Assembly: GCA_943704525.1 (NCBI GenBank)
Contig: CALSCQ010000610.1
Coordinates: 1 to 47,785, forward strand
Direction of reading: 5' to 3'
Length of the DNA: 47,785 nt
DNA from: Pigoraptor vietnamica
Taxonomy: Eukaryota; Opisthokonta; Filasterea
Below the pieces are notes generated by a model. The model searched no databases, had not been told where the DNA came from, and saw only the letters and a list, made by a program, of their open reading frames with translations. Below are positions 32,637-43,915 of the stretch, in pieces (position 1 is the stretch's first letter; each line of letters opens with the position of its first letter). Made by a program: the position numbers and the translations under genes.

Positions 32637-35401
32637 ATGGCGGACGGGTGAGTAAGTGCGCAGCTGCATGTTATGTGCCTTCTGTGGTTGCTGACAGCAC
32701 TTTTTTTTTTCTCGCCACAGCGCAAAGGATGCGGCCGCCGCCGCGGCAGCCGCTGTCGCCGCGCGCATCAACGCCATGTTGGCAGCGCAGGGAAAGCTCG
32801 CGAAACCGACGTCGGCCACTGCTGCCCCTGCTACGGCCGCGTCTGCTGTGAGTACTCGTTATCTGAGCATGGCATTTGGGGGAATTTGCGGTTGCATCAC
32901 TACTCGAAATTGCAGACACGGCGTGCATTAATGCCCTTCTGAATTTCACAGGCAAAGCCTGTCGCGAACAAGCTGCCTTCCGCCGAATTCTCCCAAGAGA
33001 TTGAGATCAACGACATTCCCAACCGCTACCTGCTCACCAAAGGGCAGACGCACGACGACATAGAGGCCGAGACGGGTGAGTTTTCGCGTGGCGGAATACG
33101 TTGCGTGTCCCTTTCATTATTGACGTCTGCCCCTAGGCGCCGCGGTCACGACGAAGGGGCGCTACATGAACCCGCTCGACAAAATTACGGCCACGCACCA
33201 GGGCGAGGACCGTCCCCTGTACCTCCTCATCCAGGCGAAGACGCAGGTGTGTCTTGTGCCGTCCTTGCAATGCACCACTGTCACGCCCACGCGGCCCATT
33301 AACCGTCCCACGCGCACCCGCAGGAGGCGCTCGACGCCGCTGTTGCACGCGTGCGAGACCTCGTCGCGCAGGCGTCGCGTCCCGTGCACCCCGGCGCCGG
33401 TCCTGGCGGATTTGTCCCGCAGGGGCCCGGGGGCGCGTCAGTCACAGACAAGGTGTACATGCCGTTCGAGAGCGTGCCGGGATTCAACGTCAAGGCGAAG
33501 TTCATTGGCCCTGGTGGCTCGTATGTGAAGCACATTGAGCGCGAGTCTGGGGCGCGCATACAGCTGCGGGGTGAGTGACGGCGCCTGTCCCGGGTGCCAT
33601 GTCGAAATGCTTGCTCTGTGGCTGAATGTTTCCCGTGCGCAGGCCGCGGTTCCGGTTACCTTGAGCCAGTGTCCGGCAAGGAGGCCTTTGAGCCCCTCCA
33701 CGTGCACGTCAGGTGCGTGGGGTTGCGTGTGCGGGCGTTGAACTTGGGGCGCTGCACAATCCCTTGCATTCGTTCCCCTGCTCTGCGCTGACTCCGCTGC
33801 AGTCACGGCACGCAGGCGGGCGTGGATGCGGCGAAGGGGCTCGTCAACAGTCTCATCGAAACAATTCAGGCGGAATACAACACGTTCACGCAGGCGCGGC
33901 AGCCGGCGTCCTATCCGCCGGCGTATGCGCAGGTATGACGGCCTGCCGTGAGCGTGTGTTGCGTCTATATTTCTCGCGCATGTTGGTGACGACTGGTCCT
34001 TGTTCTCTTTGTGCAGCCATCGTACCCAGCGCCAGCACCTTATCCGCCTGGCGCATATCCGCCTCCACGAGTACCGCCACCCCCTCCTGGAGTCCCTGGT
34101 GTGTAGTATGTTGTTCTGTTTTCAATTGGCGTTCATTCGCGCACTTTACTAACATGCGAACGCCAGGTGCGCCTCCGCCAGGCGTCCCTCCCCCAGGCGC
34201 ACCTCCGCCAACGTACGGCTATGGCCCATACGGCGCGTATGGTGCCGCGCCGCCGCCGCCGCCGCCGCCTGGGCCCGCGCCGCCCCCTCCTCAGGGCAGC
34301 GCTTATGGAGTGCCCCCGGACGGATACCCTCCACAGGGTGCTTATTATGTGGGTGACGATGGTCGTCGCACATACATGTTGTTTTGTGCCACGTAAAATG
34401 TCATTTTTTCGATGTGCTAATCGTTAATTGCACGCAGGCTCAGCCGCCGCCGCCGCCGCCCCCTCACAGTGCATATGGCGCACCGTATGGTCAAGGGTAC
34501 ACGGCACCCTACTACGCGCCGCCTGTGCACCAGGTACGTTACTCTGCGAACCAAGTCTCAAGTTGGTGTTGGATGATTTGCTTTCTTGCTGAGTTCTTGG
34601 CGACTGAATTGCGCTCCGCAGGCGCCACCGCCACCGCCTCCGCCTGCTGACGCCCGTCGCCGGAATGGGAATGAGCTGCCAGAGAACGTGACAGTGACGG
34701 ATGTCGATGTGAACGCGGTGGGCATGCTCGCATCGCCTGTCGCGGGGAATCGATCGTGGAATGTTGTGCTAACCCTAGCGTAACCCTAATTCCGCACAAA
34801 GGCGCTCAATTCGTACGGACCAACGCGCCCTACGGAGGCAGATTATACCCGAAACACGTTGCCTGAGGCTGATGCCGTCGTTGAGTCGCAAGGTAATCGC
34901 TTCTGCCGCTCCACTTTGAAGTTCCCTGATAATTTCTTCGAAGCTTCCCTTTGACTTGCCGCGGCCTGGTCTGTGTCAATCTTAGGATCTTATCGTGCGG
35001 TCAAGCAATCGTGTGATGCGACTGCACAATTTTTTTCGGTGCTTCTATTGGCGGCATCGACGTCACAGCTAACCAACACTGTACGCCGACCCCTCCCCAC
35101 TCGTTGCTCGTGCCGCTGGCGGCTCTAATTGCACAATGCAGGGCGCAAGCGCACGGCTGACGAGGCTGACGATGCATCTGAGGGGACTGGTGTCGAGCGG
35201 ACGGCAAAGCGGCCACGGGCGGATGAAAGCGATGCCGTGAATGCCCACGCATCGACTGCCCAGCATAGCATCATCCCGCCGCGCCCCTTCTGGGCGGCGC
35301 CAAGCGAGAGCGTGGTTTCGACAAAGGCGACAACTGATGCCGACGAAGCAGCCGCGAAGTACGAGCGGCTAATGGCTGAGCTAGGCATCCCGCAGAAATA
35401 G
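32637..35401 (+). CDS. KHDC4: KHDC4/BLOM7-like KH-domain splicing factor
   Basis: About 13 exons. KHDC4 is a KH protein tied to the spliceosome and 5' splice-site choice. After the Ala-rich head ([20 protein letters not shown]) comes [20 protein letters not shown], the diagnostic first KH-like block (animal [20 protein letters not shown]). Next are [40 protein letters not shown] and [20 protein letters not shown]. The KH core is [20 protein letters not shown], then [20 protein letters not shown]. The C-terminal half is Pro/Tyr/Gly-rich ([20 protein letters not shown]) with a bipartite-like KRTADEADD...[10 protein letters not shown], ending [14 protein letters not shown], the conserved tail of the family. 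An intron near 34765-34800 contains two CCCTAA words, probably branch-site sequence. Confidence 0.93.
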
Positions 35402-35692
35402 CCAGACTATGTGTTTTGCTGTGTGTGGCTGTGCGTACGAGTGACTGTGGCAACTGGGTGTAGTCGGTCAGTCCTGTGTGGCTTAAGTTTGTCTGAGCGT
35501 TTCCGTTGCGTGCGAGCGCGTTTGCGAAGCGGGATTCAATTGTCAATGAGACCATTTAATTCGTCGGTCCGTTTCACGCGATATAATTCAGTCACGATAG
35601 TATCTATGTACAACAGTCAGCACCCATGCGCATCCCGTCCAACGGGTGCGCGAGGCCGTGAATAACAAGCGCACGTGGCCGTTCGTGTGCGT

Positions 35693-38002
35693 TCACACTT
35701 GCCAAATGGCAGCATAGCTTCCGCAGAGACCGAGTTGCAGCGGGCCGCCGCCCACGAAAAGCTTTGTCCCGGACGCGTCGTACGCGTGCGTGTAGACGGC
35801 GTTGAAGATGGGCACGCCTTGGAAGTGGTTCATGTAGTTGTCGTCCTTGCGCTGCGTAGCCGGGGTTTCAAGTCAGCTATTGTTCCTGTGGTCGCCATTG
35901 TTGGACTAACAAAGAGCGCAGACTGACACTCGATGGCGCACTCACCAGCCATCCAAAGCCCGTCTGCAGAAAGCGGTTTCCCTGTTCCTTCTCCGCCGGA
36001 AGGAGGGACGCTGACGACGTCGACGGCTCGCACACCATCTGGCACCGCGACGTGTCGTCCGCGCCAAAAGAATCCACGCTGATGTACTTGCGATTGCGCA
36101 GGTCAAAGAAGGAGATTCGTCCCATGCCGCCGCCCACCGTAAGAATCACGTCGGTCGCAGAGACCGAGCGCACACCTGACGAGTCGGAAGGGAGCGTTAA
36201 TCGACATTGCGGACATAATGTAGAAAAACGTCTCATGGAAATCACCACGCCAATGATACACGGACCCTTCAGAGGCAGCGGGAGGCGCAACTCACCCCAG
36301 TTCTCATCCAGCGACTCGATCTGAAAGAGCCCCTTGCCCGCGCGCGGCTCAACCAACACGACGCTCGACTGCGTCCCGATCGCGTAGAACGAATGCTCGC
36401 GATCGTAGGACATGCACACAGTGTCCTTGTAGTCCTTCAGCTGCGTCGTCGAAAACTGCGGCGGAACGATAGCCGTCAGAACGCAAGACAACACACTTAA
36501 TATATAACACGTGCACTATCGAAGATCTCACGGCCTGTGACTGAGCGTGCGAGATGACCCAACCACTCACACATTGCATCGTCTGCGAGTCCCACAGCTT
36601 CAGGCCGCCGTCGCAAGTGAGCGTCGCGAATTGCTGTAAAGATACAGGATTTAGGCAAAAGCCAATTGCTCAAACGCTACACACGATATGTAGACAACCA
36701 CACGTTACACCAGACACTGCCCCCAAAGGCAGAAAACACCCACGTCTCGCCACCCGTTGTGCTCGCTCGCCCGCACTTTGGACCGGTGCTCGTCTCGGCT
36801 CGCGGAGGGCGTCAGAAGTGCGACCGTGTGGCTGCCCTCGAAATCGTCGTACGCGGGCGCGTGGTCGGCAAACGGGACATCGTCAAGGTCCCACGCCATC
36901 ACCTTGCCATCACGAGAGCCTGGCAGACGCGCGAATTAGAGATCCCGCATGCCGCACACGCGGACAGCCACACGCATGAATCACAGGCAAGTCGGCACGG
37001 TGCGTTCACTCACCCGAGATGAGCACCGTGTCAGTGATCCACGTCAGCGTGAAAATCCAGTCGTCATGTCCCTGCAGCACACGCAGATCCATTAGATAAT
37101 CACTCGAGAACAGCAGCGCATCGACGACGACGATGGAGCTGCAGTGCACCTGTGTGTGTGTCACACCCTCAATAGCTGATAACTGCCGACCCCAAATCCG
37201 CAACAAAAAAACACATGCCATGCAATTATAAGCCGCACCTGGCCAAGAGCGACGGGCTCGAACGACGGCAGCCGGTAGATGGCGACGTCGTCGGGGTTCT
37301 CACCGCCCGTTGCGAGGAAGGTGCCAGACGGGCTGATGGCGATGCTGTGGATGCCGCAGTTGGCGCGGTTCGCGGCAAGGGGGCGGTGCGCGCGGAGGAG
37401 CGGAATGGAGAGAAAGCGCCGAACGTCCGTCGAGTAGTATAGAAGCTGCGACGCAACAAGCGGTGCAAAGTTGAGGGTCAGTCCCCGGGTATGTGCTGAA
37501 AACAGACGTAGGGGCAGCCGCTCGGCGGTGCTCTCAGAACTTCGCTCAAACAACATGCAACTTCAGGAAACAGCCACGCAAACACTGCAAACAGGCGCAC
37601 GGACGCACACGGGTCCCAGTGTCTCACCTTGTTGCACTTCGTGCCCAACACGAGCTCGCTGTGCGATATCCACTGTGCGGCAAACACCTTGTCGGTGTCC
37701 TCCAGCAGCACCTCATTCTCCCGCGCGAGGCTCGGGAAGCGCCGCGCCGCACTCGTGAAGAGCGACGCACGCTGATGCGCCCTTGGCGGAAGGCCCGTCA
37801 ACTCACGCCCCGCAGCATACGCGAATGCGCTTGACTTGGCGAGCTGCGACGGTCGCCCCATGTTTGCCGTATGCTGGCCCAGCGCGCCGGAGAGTCGCGC
37901 AAAGGAGGGGAGAGAGGGAAGGCTGCCCCGCGGAGCGAGGGGACCGCGCGCACGCGTCTGTGTGTGCGTCTGCATGACGGTGAGCGTGCGATGGTGAGGC
38001 AT
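35693..38002 (-). CDS. DCAF12: DCAF12-like WD-repeat substrate receptor of CRL4
   Basis: About ten exons. DCAF12 docks on DDB1-CUL4 and reads C-terminal acidic degrons. The start at 38002 gives a basic head (MPHHRTLTVMQTHTQTRARG). It continues with DTDKVFAAQWISHSELVLGT and KCNK (human [22 protein letters not shown]), NCGIHSIAISPSGTFLATGG, ENPDDVAIYRLPSFEPVALG (human [20 protein letters not shown]), GHDDWIFTLTWITDTVLISG and SRDG. Later blades include ATLTCDGGLKLWDSQTMQ, DTVCMSYDREHSFYAIGTQS, VRSVSATDVILTVGGGMGRI and SFFDLRNRKYI. The last exon is FNAVYTHAYDASGTKLFVGG, then GSYAAIWQV before TGA at 35693-35695. The match to human DCAF12 is colinear end to end. Confidence 0.93.
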
Positions 38003-38540
38003 GGACAAGGGCAGAGGCCACACCACAAAGGAATTTACGAAACGACACTGAATTGGCAAGGCTGCGTCAGAGAAAAAAACACTCTCTGAAAACGACACAG
38101 CCCTTGCGAAACTGCCCGAAGTATGACAGCGTACCTGTGCTACTGATGCTGCCGCAGACCCAGTCGGACGGTCGCTATGCGGGCGCTTGTGGCGCGTCGG
38201 CGTTGGCCTCTGCTCGGGTGCGGTTCTCGCTCTGTGGTTTGGACAGACACCGCTCATTAGAGGGTTTATCACGTGCCTCCGTGCACAGTGTGAGAGCGCC
38301 CCTGTGTGCAGCACGGTATGTGCGCGCTGTGGTGGTTGCGTGCGTGTGTATGCGCGCGCGCGTGTGTGTGTGTGTGCACCGCGCGGGTGTTTTGCGGTTG
38401 CCACCGCACGCCTTACCACCCCGGATGCACTTCGTCCGATTGGTCCGTCGGACTGATGACGCGCCTGTCCTTGAATGCGATTGGTCGGGAGGAAAATGCG
38501 CCGGTATTCGACGCAGCAATACACACACGCACACACACAC

Positions 38541-38582
<42 letters not shown>

Positions 38583-38714
38583 GCACACACACACACACAC
38601 ACATCTTCCCATGCACTGTTATCAGGCACTCTGTTATCTGACTGGACCAAATGGCACACAATTGGACTATTATACATGGACACATTCGCAAACCCGGACA
38701 ATGCCAGTAGGATT
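38003..38714. other. Intergenic region with AC microsatellite
   Basis: About 710 bases upstream of DCAF12 and downstream of the thioesterase, both minus-strand. It holds a CACGTG at 38266-38271 and a CA-rich microsatellite at about 38520-38603 interrupted by CG steps. No gene was recognised; frames here are low-complexity. Confidence 0.55.
38520..38603. repeat. AC/GT microsatellite
   Basis: About 84 bases of AC dinucleotides with scattered GC substitutions, so probably an old array. It lies in the DCAF12-thioesterase intergenic region. Confidence 0.95.
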
Positions 38715-39681
38715 TCATTGTGACGGCTTTTCGCCGTGCTTGTGCGGTCCGTGATCGCCCGTGGGATGCGCTGCATGCCGTCGGGGCATGCTGATGTTGT
38801 ACACCGCGCGCCCCTCACACACAGTGTACTGCCCGTTCTTCTGCGTGACGCGCATGGACGTCGTCGCCACCCGGTTACCGATGCGCCGTACCTCCGCAGT
38901 GCACGTCTGCCATCAAGGCATTGTATGGGTCAGCAAAATAGGGGAGGGCGCGTGAATGGCGTGCATGCACTCACCAGCGTCTCGTTCATCTTGCCGGGGT
39001 TCAGATAGTCAATGCGCATGTCAATTGTTGCAACGCGTGCCTCCAAGTCGTCGACGGTGGAAATCACGGCAAGGCCGCCTGGAGCGGTGCAGCAATTCGC
39101 ACCAATTGAAAATGTGAAATGGAAACAGAAATGGGTCACCAAACAGAATGAAGCACTGCGGACTCTCTGTGTTGATCTGACGACCATGCTAAAAATCGTC
39201 GCACTCAAGAGCACAGCGTGCACAATGGAGAGCACATTCACCGGCCGCAAAGCAACCCACCCGCGGCATCGGCAACCGCAGCCAACACGCCGCCGTGGAT
39301 GGCGCCGCGCGTGGCGTCCCCCACCAAATCCGCCTTGTACGGAATGGACACGGCGCAGCGGTAGCGCTCGATCGAGTCAACCTTGAGGCCGAGCACGACG
39401 TTGAAGGGGATGTGCTCCTCAAAGAACGCCTTGTACGTCTGCGCGCACATGGATCGCACTCGCATCAACCACCGCACGCACCAAATGCATGGCATTCCGA
39501 CGAATGGCACGAGTGAAAATACATCTCAGACTCGCACCTCTGCGTTGACAAGCGGCCCCTTATACCGCGCGGAAATCACATCGTCTGCATATTGGCGCGC
39601 ACGCACGCACAGCGATGGAAGCTGCGTGGGGCCGGTGGAAGCCGCCGCCCGCAATGTGCGGGAAAAGGCCGCGAGAAACAT
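38715..39681 (-). CDS. Mitochondrial hotdog-fold thioesterase (PaaI/ACOT13 type)
   Basis: The start at 39681 gives a classic mitochondrial presequence, MFLAAFSRTLRAAASTGPTQ..VRARQYADDVISARYKGP: Arg-rich, Ser/Ala-rich, no acidic residues at first. The hotdog domain follows in the next exons: TYKAFFEEHIPFNVVLGLKV, DSIERYRCAVSIPYKADLVG, and GAIHGGVLAAVADAAGGLL with the HGG..D.A.G signature of acyl-CoA thioesterases. The second strand set is AVISTVDDLEARVATIDMRI, DYLNPGKMNETL, TCTAEVRRIGNRVATTSMRV and QYTVCEGRAVYNI. The His-rich tail ends at 38715. It probably hydrolyses an acyl- or aryl-CoA in the matrix; the substrate is unknown. About four exons. Confidence 0.88.
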
Positions 39682-39957
39682 GTGGGAAAACGTGCGCGTT
39701 CGCGCAGGCGCTTGCGAGTGTGTGGGGTTCTGTTTTTGAATTCTGAGAGGCCCCTTTTTGTGGCTTTCGAAACCCTCACCTTCGCCAAGCACAACCTAAA
39801 CGCCCACCATGTGTCACACTCAATCATAACACCCACCCCTTCTGCAGCCAACCCTACATCCACCCTGCATTGCGCCCATCACCCGCCACGTGAGTGTTCG
39901 GCCGTCAGCTGATGCAAGTACACGCGCGCTGCCTCCGCGTTCGTGTGTGTGCCAGGA
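39682..39957. promoter_or_regulatory. Divergent thioesterase/AIMP1 region
   Basis: The 276-base gap between divergent genes contains CACGTG at 39887-39892, about 66 bases before the upstream AIMP1 ATG (39958) and 206 bases from the thioesterase ATG. Confidence 0.5.
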
Positions 39958-42076
39958 ATGAGCTCGGCCGTTCGCACCCTTCTCGGTTCAAAGGCGTTCG
40001 TTGTTGCGCTCGCGCCCTCCAATAACTTTGTGCGCACGCACCCCCTGACGCTCATCAGGCTCTCGAATCCTGTGCCGGACCGCCTGCACTTCGCGACGGA
40101 CGCCAGCGACACGACCTCTCCCAGCGCACGTGCAACGGCGGCATACGCGAAGATGGCGGCCTCTTCTCTCGATTCCGCCGTCCTGAAGACGCTCGAGGCC
40201 AATGCGCGCCAAGCAGAGGCCGCTGCCGAGTCCCTGCGTGCGCAGCTCGACGCCCTCCTCCGGCATGCGCGTGAGTCTCGTTACTGGCACTGCCTTCCGC
40301 CGTGTATGTCTCAGGGGGCTGGCTGTGGGTGTATGTCTCTGTGCATGGGTGTTCTTGCGCACGTGTGCGCCTGTGTGGCTGCATGTTATCGTTGAACTCT
40401 TGCATCTCACGCCCGTTCGTCGTGTTACGCAGAGTCGGGTACGACCGTGTCCGTCGGCGGAGAGGTGCGTTGACTGCTATGGCCTTGCATTACTCTGTCG
40501 GTAATACCGGCACCAAAGCAGCACTGAGGCGCTGAGTTGGGCTGTGTCTGAAATGCGTCTGTCGCAGAGCGAGGAGGCGCGCGGTCTTGCGGCAGAGAAC
40601 GACCGTCTGCGCAAGGAGATTGCGGAGCTCAAGGTGCTCCTGGAGCAGGCCGAGCAGCGGAATGCCGGTGCGTTGTGCGCGTTGCTTATGTCCGCGGACG
40701 CAGGCGAAGTGTTCTGTGTGAGGAAACGCGTATGCCGGCGTGCGTTGTGCCAGCATGCACTGTTGCGGCTGCTGCGTACTCACAGGCGGGTGCAGGCAAG
40801 GCCCCCGCGGCTGCCAAGAGCGAGGCGCCGAAGAAGGGCGCAGAGCCCAAGAAGGCCGAGAAGGCCGCCGATGCTCCGAAAAAGGCCGAGAAGGCTGCCG
40901 ATGCCCCGAAAAAGGAGGCGAAGGAGGCCAAACCCGAGGCGGACGGTGGGTGGCCCCACGGCACTTGTGACCACCCGTCAGTTCGATCGTAGTGGCCTTT
41001 CTCCCTATGCTGTCACTAGGGCAGAGAGGTTTCCAATGGCAACGCATGCCTGCGGTCGTCTGACCCTCTTGCCACGCAGAGCCCGAGCCGAGCGTATCGC
41101 GCCTCGACTTCCGCATTGGGCGCATTGTTAAGGTGGGGCCAGTGCACCCCTCGGCAAATGCCAGCGACCGCCGTGTGTTGTGCACCCCATGCAGCAAGTG
41201 CCACTGTGACCGCCCCCTAATGCGAATGCCCTACTGGCAGGCTGAGCGCCACCCCGACGCCGACACGCTGTACGTCGAGGAAGTGGATCTTGGGGAGGGC
41301 AAGCCGCGCACGGTCGTGAGCGGGCTTGTGAAGCACATTCCCATCGAGCAGATGCAGGTGCGTGCGTGAGTGCGAGTGCGATGGAGTGTTGAGCGATTGT
41401 TGAGTGTGTGTGTGTGTCGTGTGTGAGTGCACTGCGTGTGCGCGTGTGTGCATATCCAGCGCATTCGAAGGCGGCGTCGATGTCGCGTTGGTTTTGTGAA
41501 GGGTGCCTGATTGCGCGCCCTTCCATTTTCCCTCGCAGAACCGCCTTGCGATTCTCCTGTGCAACTTGAAGCCTGCCAAGTGCGTCATCAAATGCCATCG
41601 CAAGCATGCGCTTACACACACCACACACACCACAGCGTGCACTTCTCCTGAGATCCACTTTCGCTCAACCGTCTGTTCGCTGACGCTGTTTTGCCGCTTG
41701 CAGAATGCGCGGCGTTGAGTCGCAGGCGATGGTTATGTGCGCCAACAACGGCGACAAGGTCGAAATCCTCGATCCTCCCGCGGGCTGCGTTCCCGGCGAC
41801 CGCGTCGTGTTCGATGGTCACGAAGGCACGTTTCGCTGCGATGAAGCTGAGAACGCCAGTTTTCACGACTGCTGTTGAGTGCTGTGCTGACACACGCACG
41901 CACACGCAGGCCAGCCAGACGCGCAGCTCAACCCCAAGAAGAAGATTTTCGAGACGATTCAGCCACATCTCGTGACCGACGCGAATCGCGTGGCCACGTA
42001 CAAGGGCATTCCGTTCACCGTCCGCGGCAAGGGCGTGTGCACGGCGCCGTCGATTGCCAAGGGTGGCATCAAGTAA
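39958..42076 (+). CDS. AIMP1: AIMP1/p43 tRNA-binding protein (EMAP-II domain)
   Basis: Scaffold of the multi-tRNA-synthetase complex. A coiled-coil head ([40 protein letters not shown]) resembles the leucine zipper of animal AIMP1. A Lys/Ala linker repeats [10 protein letters not shown] twice. The OB-fold tRNA-binding domain follows: [74 protein letters not shown]. It ends with the EMAP-II half: [47 protein letters not shown] and GGIK. There are two candidate starts. The ATG at 40153 ([10 protein letters not shown]) matches the animal start; the in-frame ATG at 39958 adds 65 residues rich in Arg/Ser/Leu with few acids until about residue 40, which could be a mitochondrial targeting extension. 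There is no GST-like head as in yeast Arc1p. Confidence 0.96.
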
Positions 42077-42215
42077 TGCGGGACCAAGGGGCCTGGTGCG
42101 GGAGGATGCGGATGCACATCCAGAGCTGTAGCTGCGATGGTGCGATGTCTATTGCGGCCGCAGTGTTTGGCCAATGAAGACATACGGCACAATTTCAGTG
42201 GATTATAATTGTGCC

Positions 42216-43601
42216 TCAACCCCTTCGTCGCTCGTTCTTCTGCACGCGCTTTCGCTCCTTCTCTCGCGCAAGCTTGTCCTTCTCCGCGCGTTCCTTTTCC
42301 TTCTCGAGCTTCTTGACGTGCTCCTGTCGAAGTTGTTCGCGTCGCTGCAGCGGAGAGAGAATGGCGCACATCAGCACCTATTTGCATGACTACGGAGCGC
42401 GTCCGTACGCAGACTCGGACTGTTATGATGTGCAAATGGTTGCGTCGTGCGGTGCGTTACCCACGTCCTGCTCAAGCATCTCGATATCCTTCATGTTTGA
42501 ATTTTTGAAAACATCGCCTGCGCATGCGGGTGTGAGCCACACACACTCCCACACTCGGACACGCACACGCACACACGCACACACACGCACACGCACACAC
42601 GCACACACACGCACACACACACCACACGCACGCACACGCACGTGCCCAAACATCGCACGCACCTCCGAGCGGTGCTGGCTCCTCCGACTTGTAATCTTTG
42701 AACACAATTTCCGTCTCGCCGTTCTCGTCCTCCCTGCACCGCATTGCAGTTTGAGGTCACTGTGCGCACAACGCCGCACTGCCCTTCCATATGGGCCACA
42801 GACGCCAAACCCACACTTCGTAGTCCAAGTCATACGCATACTGCGCGAGAATCGCCTCGCGTTGCTTGCGCTCCGCATTGGACAAGTGCGCGAGGGGGTC
42901 GGCCGGCCTGGATGGACGAATGAACATACGTTACATAGGGCAATTCGCGATCCTGCACCACAGCCGACCAACCAGCAGCACTGAGCCACAAGCACACTGA
43001 GCCACAAGCACACTGAGCCACAAGCACACTGAGCCACAAGCACACCGAGAGCACAACGCACTTTGCGGGTTCTTCGTCCTCAGCCACAATAGCCGCTGCA
43101 ATGGCCGCCGCGCGTGCTGCGGCACGGAATGGGCCGGCAGAGTGTGAGTATGCGTCATGTATGGGTACGTGCATAAACAGTGCAGCGCTCTGATCGCAGA
43201 TTCGCCATGCCGCGCAAGTCCCGAGACACACCCTCCTGTTCGCGCACTTTCGCCTCCTTCTCCTTCTGCGAGTGGCTTTCGTTCCACCGCCCAATGACGT
43301 CGTCCGCAAACGCCTCGCAGTTCTCCGACTGCAAGCACCACGCCATCAGTTCGCACATCACACACCACACCACAGCGCGCCGTACGGAACGGCTCGCAGA
43401 GTTAAGAGATGACAAGGTGAGAGTCAGGTGAGATGCAATGCGCACCCCTGTGGCCGACAGGAACTCCGTGATCGCCTCGCGCTTCTCCTCGTCTGTCGAT
43501 TCCTCCATGCGCACAATGCCCTCGATGTACTCTGCGATTGTGTCGTCGTCGAGGCGCAGCGCCTTCACGCGCGCGGCAAACCACGCGTCGAAATCGTCCA
43601 T
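42216..43601 (-). CDS. CCDC43: CCDC43-like coiled-coil protein
   Basis: It starts MDDFDAWFAARVKALRLDDD, TIAEYIEGIVRMEESTDEEK and REAITEFLSATG, matching the N-terminal PWI-like block of CCDC43 (human [31 protein letters not shown]). The middle reads SENCEAFADDVIGRWNESHS, then an Ala-rich AAARAAAIAAAIVAEDEEPA and DPLAHLSNAERKQREAILAQ with YAYDLDYE (human VSEEEKQRKAALLAQYADV). The tail is a charged helix RREQLRQEHVKKLEKEKERA ending QKNERRRG at 42216. About five exons; one intron holds four 16-base repeats and another holds a CA/CG-rich array. CCDC43 has no settled biochemical role. Confidence 0.88.
42536..42640. repeat. CA/CG-rich array in a CCDC43 intron
   Basis: About 105 bases of ACACAC broken regularly by CG, close to the microsatellite pattern at 38520-38603. 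It lies between exons encoding VFKNSNMKDIEMLEQD and the ETEIVFKDYKSEEPAPLGG exon. Confidence 0.85.
42980..43043. repeat. 16-bp tandem repeat, four perfect copies, in a CCDC43 intron
   Basis: The unit ACTGAGCCACAAGCAC occurs at 42980-42995, 42996-43011, 43012-43027 and 43028-43043 with no mismatch, then decays. It sits in the intron between the EEPAK exon and the DPLAHL exon. Perfect identity suggests recent expansion. Confidence 0.97.
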
Positions 43602-43915
43602 CGTGCCAGCCAACCCAAGAACAGCGGTATCCGAGCTACACGACGGCCAACAGTCTGCGGGACAGCACGCACGCGATAGATAGATCTGGCGGCCGCTTGT
43701 AGGAAAAGCAAGAGTTACAGAGGAGCGTCGATAGCGAATTCGCGCGAGCGAAAAAGCCGCGCCGAATTGTCGATGTGCCGCACGTGCTTGTGTAACACCG
43801 CCGCCTGTTACCTCGTGATTCATTCCTTTCGTTGGTGTCGTGCGTGCGTGTGTGTGCGTAGAAGGCTGAACTTGCGCTCGTTAAAGCGCCGCCCCTCTTT
43901 CTGCACAATTAACGA
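43602..43915. promoter_or_regulatory. Divergent CCDC43/rhodanese-methyltransferase region
   Basis: The 314-base gap contains one CACGTG at 43781-43786, about 135 bases from the + strand start. No other element was recognised. Confidence 0.5.

Noticed and set aside
34770-34800. Two CCCTAA words, like an interstitial telomere repeat
   Set aside because: Only two copies, not in tandem, located just before a KHDC4 acceptor where CTAAC/CTAAT words are expected as branch sites.
37478-38818. 446-codon minus-strand frame
   Set aside because: Only the part around MPHHRTLTV to GTKCNK belongs to DCAF12. The rest reads through a CA repeat and intergenic DNA.
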